From Acidobacteriota bacterium (lineage in GTDB: Bacteria > Acidobacteriota > Blastocatellia > Pyrinomonadales > Pyrinomonadaceae): a stretch of DNA of 33,702 nucleotides. Position 1 is the first letter of the stretch. Each line of letters starts with the position of its first letter. A program made the translations under genes and the position numbers. Below are positions 21,696 to 30,061 of the stretch, in pieces. The notes beneath the pieces are model-generated. The model did no database searches and had not been told where the DNA came from. It saw only the letters and a list, made by a program, of their open reading frames with translations. The stretch is taken from the NCBI GenBank assembly GCA_023391155.1, contig JAEWBM010000018.1, positions 1-33,702 on the forward strand, given 5' to 3'.

Positions 21696-22814
21696 TCAAC
21701 CCGCGGCCGCGCGTTCGGCGGCGAGCACCTCCTGATAAAGACTCTCGGTCTGGGCGATCATTCTATCCAACGAATACTCTTCCTCCGCCCGCTGCCGCGC
21801 TTTCGCTCCGTCCGCTGTGCAAAATTCGGGGTCGCGCACCGCATCGATCAAAGCACTCGCCATCGCCGCGGGTTCGGCGACCGGCACCAGCCGCCCGCAC
21901 CCGTCGAGCAGCTCTCGCGCTCCGTCGGTCGCTGTCGCGATTATCGGCTTGCCACGCGCCATCGCCTCAAGGATCGCAAGGCCGAAACTCTCAGAGCGCG
22001 AAGGCGAGACAAAGATGTCGATGCCCGCATGAAACGGTGCAGTATCCTCCAGCCATTCGAGCCAGACGATGTTCTCTGCGATCCCCAGCGCCGCCGCCTC
22101 GCGTTTCAGGCTGTCGCGGTATTCGCCGCGGTCGGAATTGTCGCGACCGACTATCACGAACCTGCACTCCGGAACCTCCCTGATCACCTTCGCCGCCGCC
22201 TCGATCAGGTCCTGCTGCCCTTTTAGCGGCTTCAGCTCGCCGAGCGTTCCGATGACCGGCACGTCTGCGGCTAGATGGTACTGCTCGCGAAACTCCCGCC
22301 GCCGTTTCGCGTCCCCATCCGGATCGGCCGCGGGTATGTATGTACCGTTCGGTATTACGCAGGCCTTCTCGGCCGAAAAGATCTTCATGACCTCCGGCAG
22401 CACAGCGTTCGACACAGCGATCGCCCGCGAAACGTTCTTTAATGCAAATCGATTGAAAGGCTTTAGCGGGAACATCACATGCCGCGTCAACACAAGCTTT
22501 GAGTTCCGCGCCGACATGCACGCAATGCTCGCGGGTATGTAGTCCCGGGCCACGTGTGCATGGATAATGTCGATCCGGTTTTCCCTGACGAAGTCCGCGA
22601 TCCTGATCGCACTCAACACCCCGAACGAGTTCCTGATCGATACCTGGAACAGGTTTTCCGGCGGAAGAAAGTTCAGCCGTCTTATCCAATCCGCCGTCGG
22701 CCGCAGCGATGCATATACCTCATGGCCGCGTTCGTGCAGCCCGCGGCACAGGTCCACCACATGCCTCTCGCCTCCACCATAAGTGCGCGCTGATGAGATT
22801 TGCAATATCCGCAT
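21696..22814 (-). CDS. GT4-family glycosyltransferase
   Basis: A 372-residue GT-B enzyme. The N-terminal half starts RILQISSARTYGGGERHVVD, with the donor-side glycine loop. The C-terminal half has GTLGELKPLKGQQDLIEAA and the E-x7-E region in SRSESFGLAILEAMARGKP. No membrane segments are present. GT4 enzymes are retaining transferases using nucleotide sugars; acceptor and sugar cannot be told from motifs. Coupling to a debranching enzyme could point to alpha-glucan metabolism, but the N-terminus resembles lipopolysaccharide-type transferases as well. A TGGTAAAAT extended -10 lies about 10 bases upstream of the ATG, without a ribosome site. Confidence 0.9.
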   Translation of the reverse strand: MRILQISSARTYGGGERHVVDLCRGLHERGHEVYASLRPTADWIRRLNFLPPENLFQVSIRNSFGVLSAIRIADFVRENRIDIIHAHVARDYIPASIACMSARNSKLVLTRHVMFPLKPFNRFALKNVSRAIAVSNAVLPEVMKIFSAEKACVIPNGTYIPAADPDGDAKRRREFREQYHLAADVPVIGTLGELKPLKGQQDLIEAAAKVIREVPECRFVIVGRDNSDRGEYRDSLKREAAALGIAENIVWLEWLEDTAPFHAGIDIFVSPSRSESFGLAILEAMARGKPIIATATDGARELLDGCGRLVPVAEPAAMASALIDAVRDPEFCTADGAKARQRAEEEYSLDRMIAQTESLYQEVLAAERAAAG

Positions 22815-22824
22815 TCAGCTGATG

Positions 22825-22833
22825 ATTTTACCA
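22825..22833 (-). promoter_or_regulatory. Possible extended -10 element for the GT4 gene, very short leader
   Basis: On the minus strand TGGTAAAAT matches TGnTATAAT at all but one position. It is 10 bases from the ATG, so the 5' leader would be only a few bases. No convincing -35 was found. Confidence 0.3.
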
Positions 22834-22869
22834 TCTGCGGCCCAGAATTCCTGCAATTCGCCGCACGGC

Positions 22870-22901
22870 AAAAAAATGAGGCCGCCCTCGCGGGCAGCCT
22901 C
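22870..22901 (-). terminator. Rho-independent terminator of the TonB-dependent receptor gene
   Basis: On the minus strand GAGGCTGCCC pairs with GGGCGGCCTC (9 pairs, one mismatch, 4-base loop), followed by CA and seven Ts. It lies 27 bases after the receptor stop. Confidence 0.88.
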
Positions 22902-22927
22902 GTAAACCTGCTTAAAGCAGAAGGACT

Positions 22928-25900
22928 TTAATCAAAAATGTATCGCAGGCTAAGCTGAAGCCGCCATACGTCGCCAAAACCGCTTGTGGGCAAATATGCC
23001 GTCGGACTGAGCATCTGGCCCCCGATCACTCGGAACCGGTACTGCGGCTGTCCGTCCCCACTTACTCCTGCCGGCTGCAGCGGCTGCAGAGAATTGAACT
23101 GCCTGCCGATGCCCCAATCGTTATTCAAGAGGTTCGTGAAGTTAATAACATCGCCGCGGACCTGGAATCGGTGGATCCGACGTCCGGTTTTGAAGAAAAC
23201 TTCCTGTGCTAGGCTGAAATCTACCTTCGTTACAAAAGGCAGAAATGCGGCGTTGCGTTCTGCATACTCACCCCGGTGCTCCCTCAGATACGGGTTTGCC
23301 TGTATGAAAGCCTCAAAAGCGGCTGTCTGCTGCGCGGGGGTAAAGGCACCGTTCTGGACGAAGATCAATTCCGATGCGTTATTGGGAATATACATTAGGT
23401 CGTTACCGGTACCGCCGTCGCCGTTAAGATCGCCGCCGATCGTGTAACTGCCATTTCCCCAATTACGCGTCTCCCAGAAAGCCGAGACGGTGGTTTTACC
23501 GAAGCTGAAGTACTCCTTTTCGTACGAAAAGAGGCCGAAGACTCGGTGTCCTGGCGAGGACGAACTGTAGCCCAGTCCCGGATTATTCGGATCGCCCGTA
23601 TGCGGGTTGCCGTTCCATGAGCCAAAAGCGATCGAACCCGGATCGACCGTGTTCTTTGATTCGCCATAGGTGTATGCGCCCTTTGCATACAGCCCTTTCC
23701 AGAACGGCCGCTCGAGCGTGAATGCAAGGTTCCATGCTCGGCCAATGCTCTGATTCTTAAGGACGACCGCGTTGTCGATTATACAATTTATCCGGTTATT
23801 CTGGGTGCCGGACACCGTCGGGCATTGGTCAGCGCCCGTCCATCGCGGCCGGTTATCAGGACCGGAAAAGGCCGTTGTCGGTGCCGCGAGATTGGCGTTT
23901 ATATAGTAAAGACCATTAACATCACGGTTATAAAGAAACTCTACTCCGCCGATCAGGCCGGTGGGCAGTTTTACATCCGCCGCAATATTCGAACGCCACA
24001 ATTGCGGAAAACGAAAACCGGGATCGGTCAGGGACAGCTCATAGTTCGCTGCCGGTTCTCCGCTAACGGTCGTCGGCTTGTATCGGTTGATGTCAGGATT
24101 CCAAGGACGCTCGTCCGTGTTCTCAATACGCTCGAAACCGGTCAAGATCCCGTTATTTCCTATCTGGTTCGAGATCCAGACATATGCGGGCCGGCCCGTA
24201 AAGATGCCCGTGCCGCCGCGGACTTGAAGCCGTCCGCTGTCCCAGGGGGACCAGTTGAAGCCGAACCGAGGCGACCAAAGGAGATTCGGGTCAGGGAGCT
24301 GTTCAGTTCTGTACTGTACCGCTGCCCCCGTATCGTCGCGGAACGTGAATGCATTCGCTTGCGGGTTCGTATATCCGGTTTCCCCGAAGAAGGGAACATC
24401 CATACGCAGTCCGTAGGTGAATGTTAGGTTATCCCTAACCTTCCAAACATCCTGCCCATATACGCCGAAGTAGTCGACTTCAAGCGGCTGGGTCGGCTTG
24501 TCCAACCCCGGAATATTGGCGTATCGGACCTGAAACCGTCGCAGTGTGACCGGTGAGTTCGTCCTGTTCGGATTGGCTAGGTAACCGTTCGCATCTGCAT
24601 AAAAATCAGCAAGCGAATTGTACACATATGCGCTTTGTGAACCGGGGAAAAAGACGTTCTCCGATTCGTAGTGCTCATAACTTCCGCCAAAGGTCAAAGT
24701 ATGTCGGCCCCGGTAGAACGTCAAATTATCCTGGATCTGAAACGAGTTGTATCGCAGTTCGTTATTCGGTGTAAAAGGTTCGAATCCGAAAGAGATATAG
24801 GTCGAATTACCTTCGAGAATGTCCACGAAGGGGAAGAGCTCGCCGAATGAACCGCGGCTCTCATCCTGTTTCGTATAACCGATGATCAGGCTGTTAGCGA
24901 TCGACGGGGTGAACATACTCGTCCACTCACCGACGTAAGACCTGATGTTCTCAAAGATCTTATAATTCGAGTTCTGGAAATGCATGCTGCCGTTGAAGGC
25001 TCGCGAGCGTCCAAACCCGAGCGACGAAGACGTTGAAAGCAAATTATCTGTGTCTGAATCGAGGTGGATGTACCGTAGGCTGAGCTTGTTATTATCGTTG
25101 AGATTATAGTCTCCCCGGAAGAGGTACTTTCGTGCCTTAGTGCCGTTATTGTAACCTTGGTAGGGCCCGGTCTCATACCCGAAATTACTACGCAAATAAT
25201 TGCTCAGATTGTCGAGATCCGACTGGAGTACGCGAGAAATGCTTCCGCCCGGGGTCTGGCCTTCTTGTCGTGCAGTTAACCCGGTTCCGGGCTGCGAAAG
25301 TTTTTCGTCTTCAAAGCTGAAGAAAAAGAAGAGCTTGTCTTTGCCCGATGTGAAGGGGGGGCCGCCGTCATCACCGAAACGAAGGAACGGCATCGGGCCT
25401 CCGACGCGAAAGCCCCAAGTTCTGTAATCGAATTCGCCGCGGTTTACTATGTTATCCCCGGCTTCATAACCCATCAGGCCCGGCTTTCTCCAAATATAGT
25501 AGACCGATCCTTTATAGTCGTTCGTACCGCTGCGGGTGACAGTGTTAACCCCCGCACCCACGAAATTGCCCTGACGGACATCATACGGAGCCACATTGAT
25601 CTGAAACTCCTCGATCGCGTCAACAGAGATCGGCGAAACACCTGTTCGGTCGCCCGGCTGGCCTGCAAGACCGAACGAATTGTTGAAATAGGACCCGTCG
25701 ACCGTGATGTTATTGAGTCGGTTGTCTTGTCCCGCGAAAGATCCGCCGAAAGGCCCGCCGCTGTACTGCGGTGAGAGTTTGGTGAAATCATTGATGGAAC
25801 GGTTGATGGTCGGAACCCGGGTGATCACCTCACGGCTAACACCTGTCGAGGCTCCCGTCCGCAGTTCGCTGAACGTGTCGCTGTTAACGACCGTGACCTC

Positions 25901-26260
25901 AAACTCGCCTTCTTCAACGCCGAGTGTTACATCGACGGTCGATGCCGTACCAAGCGAAAGGTTAATTCCTTCGCGCCTCTGTTCCCGAAAACCCGGCGAG
26001 TTGACGGTGACCGTGTAAGGGCCGCCAACACGCATTCCTGGTAGCGTGTATCGGCCCTGGCTATTTGTCACAGCCGTATATCTCGTCCCGGAGGGTTCGT
26101 GAACGGCGGTCACCGATGCTCCGGCGACGGCTGCTCCCGCTTGATCACTGACCGAACCCACGATCTCAGATGTAGTGACCTGGGCAAGTGCCTGGCCTGC
26201 TCCCAACAGCAGCGCCAATGCGATCACGCTAAAGAATTTCATTGCAAAATTTTTAGTCAT
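22928..26260 (-). CDS. TonB-dependent receptor, Oar-like, with carboxypeptidase-regulatory domain
   Basis: A 1110-residue outer-membrane protein. The signal peptide lies at about 7-26 and ends at QALAQ. Residues about 30-115 are a carboxypeptidase-regulatory-like beta sandwich (IVGSVSDQAGAAVAGASVTA, then GRYTLPGMRVGGPYTV). A plug domain (about 125-240) includes RVPTINRSINDFTKLSPQYS, and VDAIEEFQINVAPYDVRQGN marks its end. The rest is a long barrel ending WRLQLSLRYIFD. Such receptors take up large substrates such as glycans, peptides or chelates with TonB energy, and are expanded in Acidobacteriota. No SusD or TonB gene is adjacent, so the substrate is unknown. GAGG is 13 bases from ATG 26260. 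ATG 26242 is an alternative start. The gene is monocistronic, with its own terminator. Confidence 0.92.
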   Translation of the reverse strand: MTKNFAMKFFSVIALALLLGAGQALAQVTTSEIVGSVSDQAGAAVAGASVTAVHEPSGTRYTAVTNSQGRYTLPGMRVGGPYTVTVNSPGFREQRREGINLSLGTASTVDVTLGVEEGEFEVTVVNSDTFSELRTGASTGVSREVITRVPTINRSINDFTKLSPQYSGGPFGGSFAGQDNRLNNITVDGSYFNNSFGLAGQPGDRTGVSPISVDAIEEFQINVAPYDVRQGNFVGAGVNTVTRSGTNDYKGSVYYIWRKPGLMGYEAGDNIVNRGEFDYRTWGFRVGGPMPFLRFGDDGGPPFTSGKDKLFFFFSFEDEKLSQPGTGLTARQEGQTPGGSISRVLQSDLDNLSNYLRSNFGYETGPYQGYNNGTKARKYLFRGDYNLNDNNKLSLRYIHLDSDTDNLLSTSSSLGFGRSRAFNGSMHFQNSNYKIFENIRSYVGEWTSMFTPSIANSLIIGYTKQDESRGSFGELFPFVDILEGNSTYISFGFEPFTPNNELRYNSFQIQDNLTFYRGRHTLTFGGSYEHYESENVFFPGSQSAYVYNSLADFYADANGYLANPNRTNSPVTLRRFQVRYANIPGLDKPTQPLEVDYFGVYGQDVWKVRDNLTFTYGLRMDVPFFGETGYTNPQANAFTFRDDTGAAVQYRTEQLPDPNLLWSPRFGFNWSPWDSGRLQVRGGTGIFTGRPAYVWISNQIGNNGILTGFERIENTDERPWNPDINRYKPTTVSGEPAANYELSLTDPGFRFPQLWRSNIAADVKLPTGLIGGVEFLYNRDVNGLYYINANLAAPTTAFSGPDNRPRWTGADQCPTVSGTQNNRINCIIDNAVVLKNQSIGRAWNLAFTLERPFWKGLYAKGAYTYGESKNTVDPGSIAFGSWNGNPHTGDPNNPGLGYSSSSPGHRVFGLFSYEKEYFSFGKTTVSAFWETRNWGNGSYTIGGDLNGDGGTGNDLMYIPNNASELIFVQNGAFTPAQQTAAFEAFIQANPYLREHRGEYAERNAAFLPFVTKVDFSLAQEVFFKTGRRIHRFQVRGDVINFTNLLNNDWGIGRQFNSLQPLQPAGVSGDGQPQYRFRVIGGQMLSPTAYLPTSGFGDVWRLQLSLRYIFD

Positions 26261-26334
26261 TTTTTTGTTTTGACCTCAGAATTATTTATCTAATCTCGGC
26301 GTTTGGTCGCCCGCTCGCCTTTATAATTTCGGAG

Positions 26335-26357
26335 ATTTTGGATATTTCTTCCAAAAT
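26335..26357. promoter_or_regulatory. Dyad ATTTTGGA-7-TCCAAAAT upstream of the receptor gene
   Basis: Perfect 8-base arms around TATTTCT, 75 bases upstream of the receptor ATG. The size and symmetry fit an operator for a dimeric regulator of the TonB-dependent receptor. No regulator gene is adjacent, and the -35/-10 of the receptor was not located with confidence. Confidence 0.5.
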
Positions 26358-26751
26358 TTGAATTTTTCCCGGTGTGAGTCCTAAACCCTTCGGGCCTGCA
26401 CCCCATTCCGGCCTCCCATATGAACGTATTAAACCTTGTATTTACAGTCCTTAGCCCACTGCGATCGGCTTCGTTTCCGATGGTCCGGATATACCGATCT
26501 TCCCTGGCTCGGTGAACGCTCCGTTATATGCAAGACTGGTTCCTAAACTCACGGTTTTGAACGGTAATTTTGACCCTAACTTTTCCGCGTTACGGATCTG
26601 TTAGTTCCGTATCAATTCGAGCGGAATTTCTAAATAATTGGTCCTAAAGACGATTGCGGAAAACTTTTTATTTGCTTGTGCATCCAACGATTCTGTGAAA
26701 AGATATCCGGTCGGTCTTGAGGGGCCGGATAGGCATCAGTTTGCGGCTGCC

Positions 26752-26772
26752 AAAAGCGCCATAAACGCTTTT
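26752..26772 (+). other. Hairpin AAAAGCG / CGCTTTT
   Basis: A 7-bp stem with a 7-base loop, ending in TTTT. It lies just upstream of the promoter of the PilZ-like gene. It could end a short upstream RNA or insulate the promoter; the T-run is short, so termination is uncertain. Confidence 0.35.
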
Positions 26773-26804
26773 AACAAAAAGGGTTTTCGGAATTCGCTTA
26801 ATTC

Positions 26805-26833
26805 TTGACTTTTTTGTAAAAATGCCTTAGATT
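26805..26833 (+). promoter_or_regulatory. Sigma-70-type promoter for the PilZ-like gene
   Basis: TTGACT (26805-26810), a 17-base spacer and TAGATT (26828-26833). Transcription would start near 26840, leaving a leader of about 67 bases before ATG 26907. This is the best promoter match noticed in the window. Confidence 0.65.
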
Positions 26834-26906
26834 GGTGCGTCCGTCATACGATCGAACATATGCGGTCAAGGGTGGGATATTAAATAGGAAAAAGGGGGCA
26901 GTTCAT

Positions 26907-27308
26907 ATGGCACATATTGAATACGCTACATCAGATTTTAAGAAACCGGTTCATCATAGAATTCTTGCTAATATGCCGGTTAAAGCAACCTGGGTTGATG
27001 TTGACAGCGGTCAAAAGATCACCGTTGACGGCATCACTGAAAACGTCGGCGAAACCAGCACGCTCGTTAACCTCGAGGTGTTGCCGCCGGTGGGCAGCCA
27101 GGTCAAGCTCAAAATATTGGAAGAAGATAAGACCGTTATCGAGGTTTCGACCCGCGTTATCCGCGTCGAGCGCGACCCTAGCAAGCCGCTCGCCGCTCTC
27201 TCGGTTCTCGAAAACCTCAAAAAATGGAAAAATACTGCTCTTGACGCCGCCCAACGTTGGGTCACGCGCCACTGGCAGCTCAATTACGAAGAAGAGTGGG
27301 TTAATTAA
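26907..27308 (+). CDS. PilZ-like small protein, degenerate c-di-GMP motifs
   Basis: A 133-residue protein from ATG 26907, preceded by GGGGG at an 8-base spacing. An open frame reaches back to 26832, but that start overlaps the promoter. The core, with LANMPVKATWVDVDSGQ, GITENVGETSTLVNLEVLPP, VGSQVKLKIL and RVIRVERDPSKPLAALSV, follows the beta-barrel layout of PilZ domains. The canonical RxxxR and (D/N)xSxxG c-di-GMP motifs are not intact: only one arginine lies near the N-terminus and NVGETSTLV stands in place of NxSxxG. It may be a non-binding PilZ adaptor. It has its own promoter and a strong terminator, so it is a single-gene unit. Confidence 0.65.
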   Translation: MAHIEYATSDFKKPVHHRILANMPVKATWVDVDSGQKITVDGITENVGETSTLVNLEVLPPVGSQVKLKILEEDKTVIEVSTRVIRVERDPSKPLAALSVLENLKKWKNTALDAAQRWVTRHWQLNYEEEWVN

Positions 27309-27334
27309 CCCCTTTTCGTCTGTGATAATTCTTC

Positions 27335-27378
27335 GGGCGGGAAGGCGGACACACACCGCCTCCCTGCCCTTGATTTTT
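27335..27378 (+). terminator. Rho-independent terminator after the PilZ-like gene
   Basis: A 14-base stem (27335-27348 with 27356-27369, one mismatch and one G-T pair) and a 7-base loop, followed by TTGATTTTT. It lies 26 bases after the stop. Confidence 0.85.
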
Positions 27379-27461
27379 GCCCGGCGCGGGCGCGGTCATC
27401 GTGCGCCCCGCTTCGCCGGTAAAAGCCAACGTTTGCCCGCTGCCCGGCATCTTTCTTTGTA

Positions 27462-28550
27462 ATGCGCGCCGCTCTTATATCACTCCTCATTTCTGCGTTC
27501 GCTGCTTTGGCTTTCGGCCAGGAAAAGCCGATCGCACAAACGGAATTTGTTCAGATGCTCTACGGCATCGAGCGGAACACCTCATCGCCCGACGAGGTCG
27601 TTGACGCACTTCGCCGCCGCGGCATCGACTTTACCGTCACAAGCGGCATCCGCTCACTCACCCGTTCGAAAAGCCGCAGCAATGCCGAACTCCGCGACGC
27701 TCTTGAAGAGGCCGACCGCCGCCGACGCAACCCCGCGGCCGCCATACCGATGCCGTCTGCCGACGAGGCTCGCGAACTGATCGAACGAACCCGCTCAAAC
27801 ACTCTCGAGGCCGTCGCCGAAATGCCCGACTTCGTCGTCAAGCAGCAGGTCCAGCGTTCTATGGCATACGCAGGCACCGGCAACTTCCGCCCGCTTGACC
27901 GCCTGCTCGTCGCCGTCAGCTACCGCGCCTCCGGCCGCGAAGAATATCGCCTGCTTTCGATCAACGGCATCCGCCAGACCGACCCGAAAGCAAGCTCGTC
28001 CTATGAAGAGGCCGGCGGATCAAGCTCGACCGGCGAGTTTGTCACGATGCTCGAAACGATCTTTAAGCGCGACAACGATGCCGTGTTTGAACCCGTCTTC
28101 ACCGACACCATCCGCGGCCGCCGTGCGATGATGTTCGATTTTGAGGTCGCCCGCGACAAGGCCATGCAGCGCGTCACCTCAGCCGCAAAGACCTACGCCG
28201 ACACCGCCATCACGGGTATGAAGGGCCGCATCTGGATCGACCTCGAGCTCGCCCGCGTCCTCCGAATCGAAAGCCACGCGACCGAGCTGCCCGACAGTTT
28301 TCCGATCACCTCGGCAAAACGCAGCATCGATTACGACTGGGCCGTGATCAGCGACGAGCGCTACCTCCTGCCCTCGGTGTCAGACGTTCGCCTGACGCAC
28401 CGCGGCAGCGGCAGCGAGTTCGAATCTCGGAACGTAATTCGTTTCAGGGATTATCAGAAGTATGGCACTGAGGTCATTATCGTCGAGGCCGACGACGAGC
28501 CTTTCATCGACGAACAGCCCGTTCAGGACGAGCCTCAGAGCGAGAAATAA
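27462..28550 (+). CDS. Exported hypothetical protein
   Basis: A 362-residue protein with a signal peptide (1-19, ending AFGQ). Residues about 20-60 (EFVQMLYGIERNTSSPDEVV) are followed by a basic helical stretch with RRRR at about 86-89. The larger C-terminal half is beta-rich: GKGRI-like strands such as GMKGRIWIDLELARVLRIES, then DYDWAVISDERYLLPSVSDV and RNVIRFRDYQKYGTEV. This resembles secreted proteins common in Acidobacteriota and loosely recalls lipoprotein-carrier folds, but I cannot name a family. The tail is acidic. No Shine-Dalgarno is evident before ATG 27462. It lies after a terminator, so it needs its own promoter, which I could not identify. Confidence 0.75.
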   Translation: MRAALISLLISAFAALAFGQEKPIAQTEFVQMLYGIERNTSSPDEVVDALRRRGIDFTVTSGIRSLTRSKSRSNAELRDALEEADRRRRNPAAAIPMPSADEARELIERTRSNTLEAVAEMPDFVVKQQVQRSMAYAGTGNFRPLDRLLVAVSYRASGREEYRLLSINGIRQTDPKASSSYEEAGGSSSTGEFVTMLETIFKRDNDAVFEPVFTDTIRGRRAMMFDFEVARDKAMQRVTSAAKTYADTAITGMKGRIWIDLELARVLRIESHATELPDSFPITSAKRSIDYDWAVISDERYLLPSVSDVRLTHRGSGSEFESRNVIRFRDYQKYGTEVIIVEADDEPFIDEQPVQDEPQSEK

Positions 28551-28669
28551 GCGATCAGGGCCGGGATGATCAGCCAGAGCAGCCCCTTAACGAAAAAGAA
28601 CATAAATCCCCAAAACCCGAGGCGTTTTATCCAGCTTTTTCCCGGCTGCTGTTGAGCTTTTGCTGTCAT
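28535..28669 (-). CDS. Small single-span membrane protein (44 residues)
   Basis: A short frame on the minus strand. The N-terminus MTAKAQQQPGKSWIKRLGFW is basic, followed by one hydrophobic segment, GFMFFFVKGLLWLIIPALIA, and the end YFSL. GAGGA is 8 bases before ATG 28669, an excellent ribosome site. The positive-inside rule suggests the N-terminus faces the cytoplasm. The 3' end overlaps the convergent hypothetical gene by 16 bases. The basic KRLGFWGFMFFFVKGLLWL style recalls small uncharacterised membrane proteins found elsewhere in bacteria. Function is unknown. Confidence 0.75.
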   Translation of the reverse strand: MTAKAQQQPGKSWIKRLGFWGFMFFFVKGLLWLIIPALIAYFSL

Positions 28670-28733
28670 ATTGCTTATCCTCAGAATATCTTTCTGACAA
28701 GGGTATTTTCAACCCAAGCACCGGCTAATTAAC

Positions 28734-29288
28734 ATGATCGAACTCATAAATCTCGACCCGTCGATCCGGCTCGATATTCGCTACGCACGCGACGATAATT
28801 TCATGGGCCGCCCCGTTTATCCCGCCCCGCGCGCGTTTCTTCAGCCGGTCGCTGCCCGGGCAGTCGCCCGTGTCCACCGCACCCTTGCCGAACGCGGCCT
28901 CGGCCTCGTCATCTTCGACGGCTATCGGCCATGGTCGATAACAAAGCTATTCTGGGAGGTCGTACGACCGGAGCACCGCAAGTTCGTTGCTGACCCGGAA
29001 CGCGGCTCCAAGCACAACCGCGGCTGTGCCGTAGATCTCAGCCTCTTTGACCTCGACTCCGGCGAATTCCTTCCGATGCCCTCCGGCTATGACGAATTCA
29101 CCGAGCGTGCCGCACCCGATTATCCCGGCGGCACCGATGAGGAACGCGCCAACCGCGACCTGCTCCGCTCTGAGATGGAGTCGGCCGGCTTCACCGTGAA
29201 CCCCCGCGAGTGGTGGCACTTTGACCACCTCGACTGGGAAGACTATCCCATCCTCGACCTATCTTTTGACGAGGCCGCCGCAAAATAA
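28734..29288 (+). CDS. VanX/DdpX-type D-alanyl-D-alanine dipeptidase
   Basis: A 184-residue M15D metallopeptidase without a signal peptide. Zinc ligands H94 and D101 lie in SKHNRGCAVDL and H162 in EWWHFD. The catalytic glutamate is E159, and R65 (FDGYRPW) matches the VanX arginine. Spacing agrees with VanX (H116, D123, E181, H184). It hydrolyses D-Ala-D-Ala; chromosomal homologues recycle cell-wall dipeptide rather than confer glycopeptide resistance. No vanH or vanA homologue is nearby, so resistance is unlikely. No clear ribosome site precedes ATG 28734. Confidence 0.9.
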   Translation: MIELINLDPSIRLDIRYARDDNFMGRPVYPAPRAFLQPVAARAVARVHRTLAERGLGLVIFDGYRPWSITKLFWEVVRPEHRKFVADPERGSKHNRGCAVDLSLFDLDSGEFLPMPSGYDEFTERAAPDYPGGTDEERANRDLLRSEMESAGFTVNPREWWHFDHLDWEDYPILDLSFDEAAAK

Positions 29289-29314
29289 AACGCCCGGCCC
29301 TTATGAGCCGAGCG
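29282..29314 (-). terminator. Rho-independent terminator of the YceI gene
   Basis: On the minus strand CGCTCGGC pairs with GCCGGGCG (7 pairs and one mismatch), followed by TTTTATTTT. It lies between the convergent dipeptidase and YceI genes. On the plus strand no T-run follows. Confidence 0.75.
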
Positions 29315-29339
29315 TCACGCATTCAAATAAGTTTGATTG

Positions 29340-30035
29340 CTATTGAGCCGCGGGCTTCGCCTCTTCCTTCGGCTTGATCGCCTCGATCTGCAGCACCACA
29401 CGAACGTCATCGGCGAGCGATGGGATATCCGTTCCCGGTACGTTGCCGCCGTAATTCACATTATAGTCACGCCGATTTATCGTCGTCTCACCCGTGATCC
29501 CCATCCGCGGCCCGCTTTGCTCGCCGCCTGCGATAAATCCCGTGATGTTGAACGGTATCTCGACCTGCTTGGTCACGTCTTTCATCGTCAGGTCGCCCGT
29601 CACCTTCCATCCGTCGCCCATCTTTTCGACCTTCGTGCTCTTAAAGGTCATTTCCGGATATTTCTTGACGTCAAAGAAGTCGTCAGTCCGCAGGTGGTCG
29701 TCTCGCCGCACGACGCCCGTGTCGACGCTCGTCATCTTTGCCGTAAATTCCACAGACGATTTCGTCACATCGTCTGCGTTATAGTTCACTTTGCCCGTGA
29801 AATCCCTGAAAAATCCCGGCACCTCGATCAGCCCCATGTGCTTGATCCGGAAGCTGATAAAGCTATGTGCCTTGTCAAAGTTATAGCTCCCCGTCTCGCC
29901 TTTCATGTTCGCGACGCCGTTCGTCACAAACCGTTCGGCAAATGCACGGTCCGCCGCCCCGGTCTCGCGATCGCCCAAAATGAATACTGTCGCGGCAAAC
30001 ACCGCCACCAAAACAAAGATCGTTCGCTTCATCAT
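29340..30035 (-). CDS. Exported YceI-family protein
   Basis: A 231-residue protein. A hydrophobic N-terminus (5-20) serves as signal peptide or anchor. The YceI lipocalin-like barrel follows: YNFDKAHSFISFRIKHMG, then VDTGVVRRDDHLRTDDFFD, YPEMTFKSTKVEKMGDGWKV, GDLTMKDVTKQVEIPF and INRRDYNVNYGG. These are standard family motifs. YceI proteins bind polyisoprenoids or amphiphiles in the periplasm; the ligand here is unknown. GGAGA precedes tandem ATG codons at 30035 and 30032. The C-terminus is a short Lys/Glu/Ala tail. It is divergent from the DinB-like gene. Confidence 0.93.
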   Translation of the reverse strand: MMKRTIFVLVAVFAATVFILGDRETGAADRAFAERFVTNGVANMKGETGSYNFDKAHSFISFRIKHMGLIEVPGFFRDFTGKVNYNADDVTKSSVEFTAKMTSVDTGVVRRDDHLRTDDFFDVKKYPEMTFKSTKVEKMGDGWKVTGDLTMKDVTKQVEIPFNITGFIAGGEQSGPRMGITGETTINRRDYNVNYGGNVPGTDIPSLADDVRVVLQIEAIKPKEEAKPAAQ

Positions 30036-30061
30036 TTACTTCTCCTCTCCCGTCTGAAAGT

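Larger units (their letters stand above)
26261..26906. other. Gene-free 646-base intergenic region between divergent genes
   Basis: No credible gene was seen on either strand. The content looks more AT-rich than the surrounding genes. It holds a 23-base dyad near the receptor gene (26335-26357), a TACGGA/TCCGTA inverted repeat (26591-26611), an ATCCGG/CCGGAT hairpin (26705-26730), an AAAAGCG/CGCTTTT hairpin (26752-26772) and a good sigma-70 promoter (26805-26833) for the PilZ-like gene. The middle part (about 26360-26580) shows nothing recognisable. A small RNA here cannot be excluded. Confidence 0.7.

Noticed and set aside
26340..26800. Riboswitch upstream of the PilZ-like gene (c-di-GMP class)
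   Set aside because: Hairpins are present, but they lie upstream of the likely transcription start near 26840 and no conserved GEMM sequence was found.
28734..29288. Glycopeptide-resistance locus
   Set aside because: VanX-type motifs are clear, but no vanH, vanA or regulators flank it; chromosomal dipeptidases of this type usually serve wall turnover.
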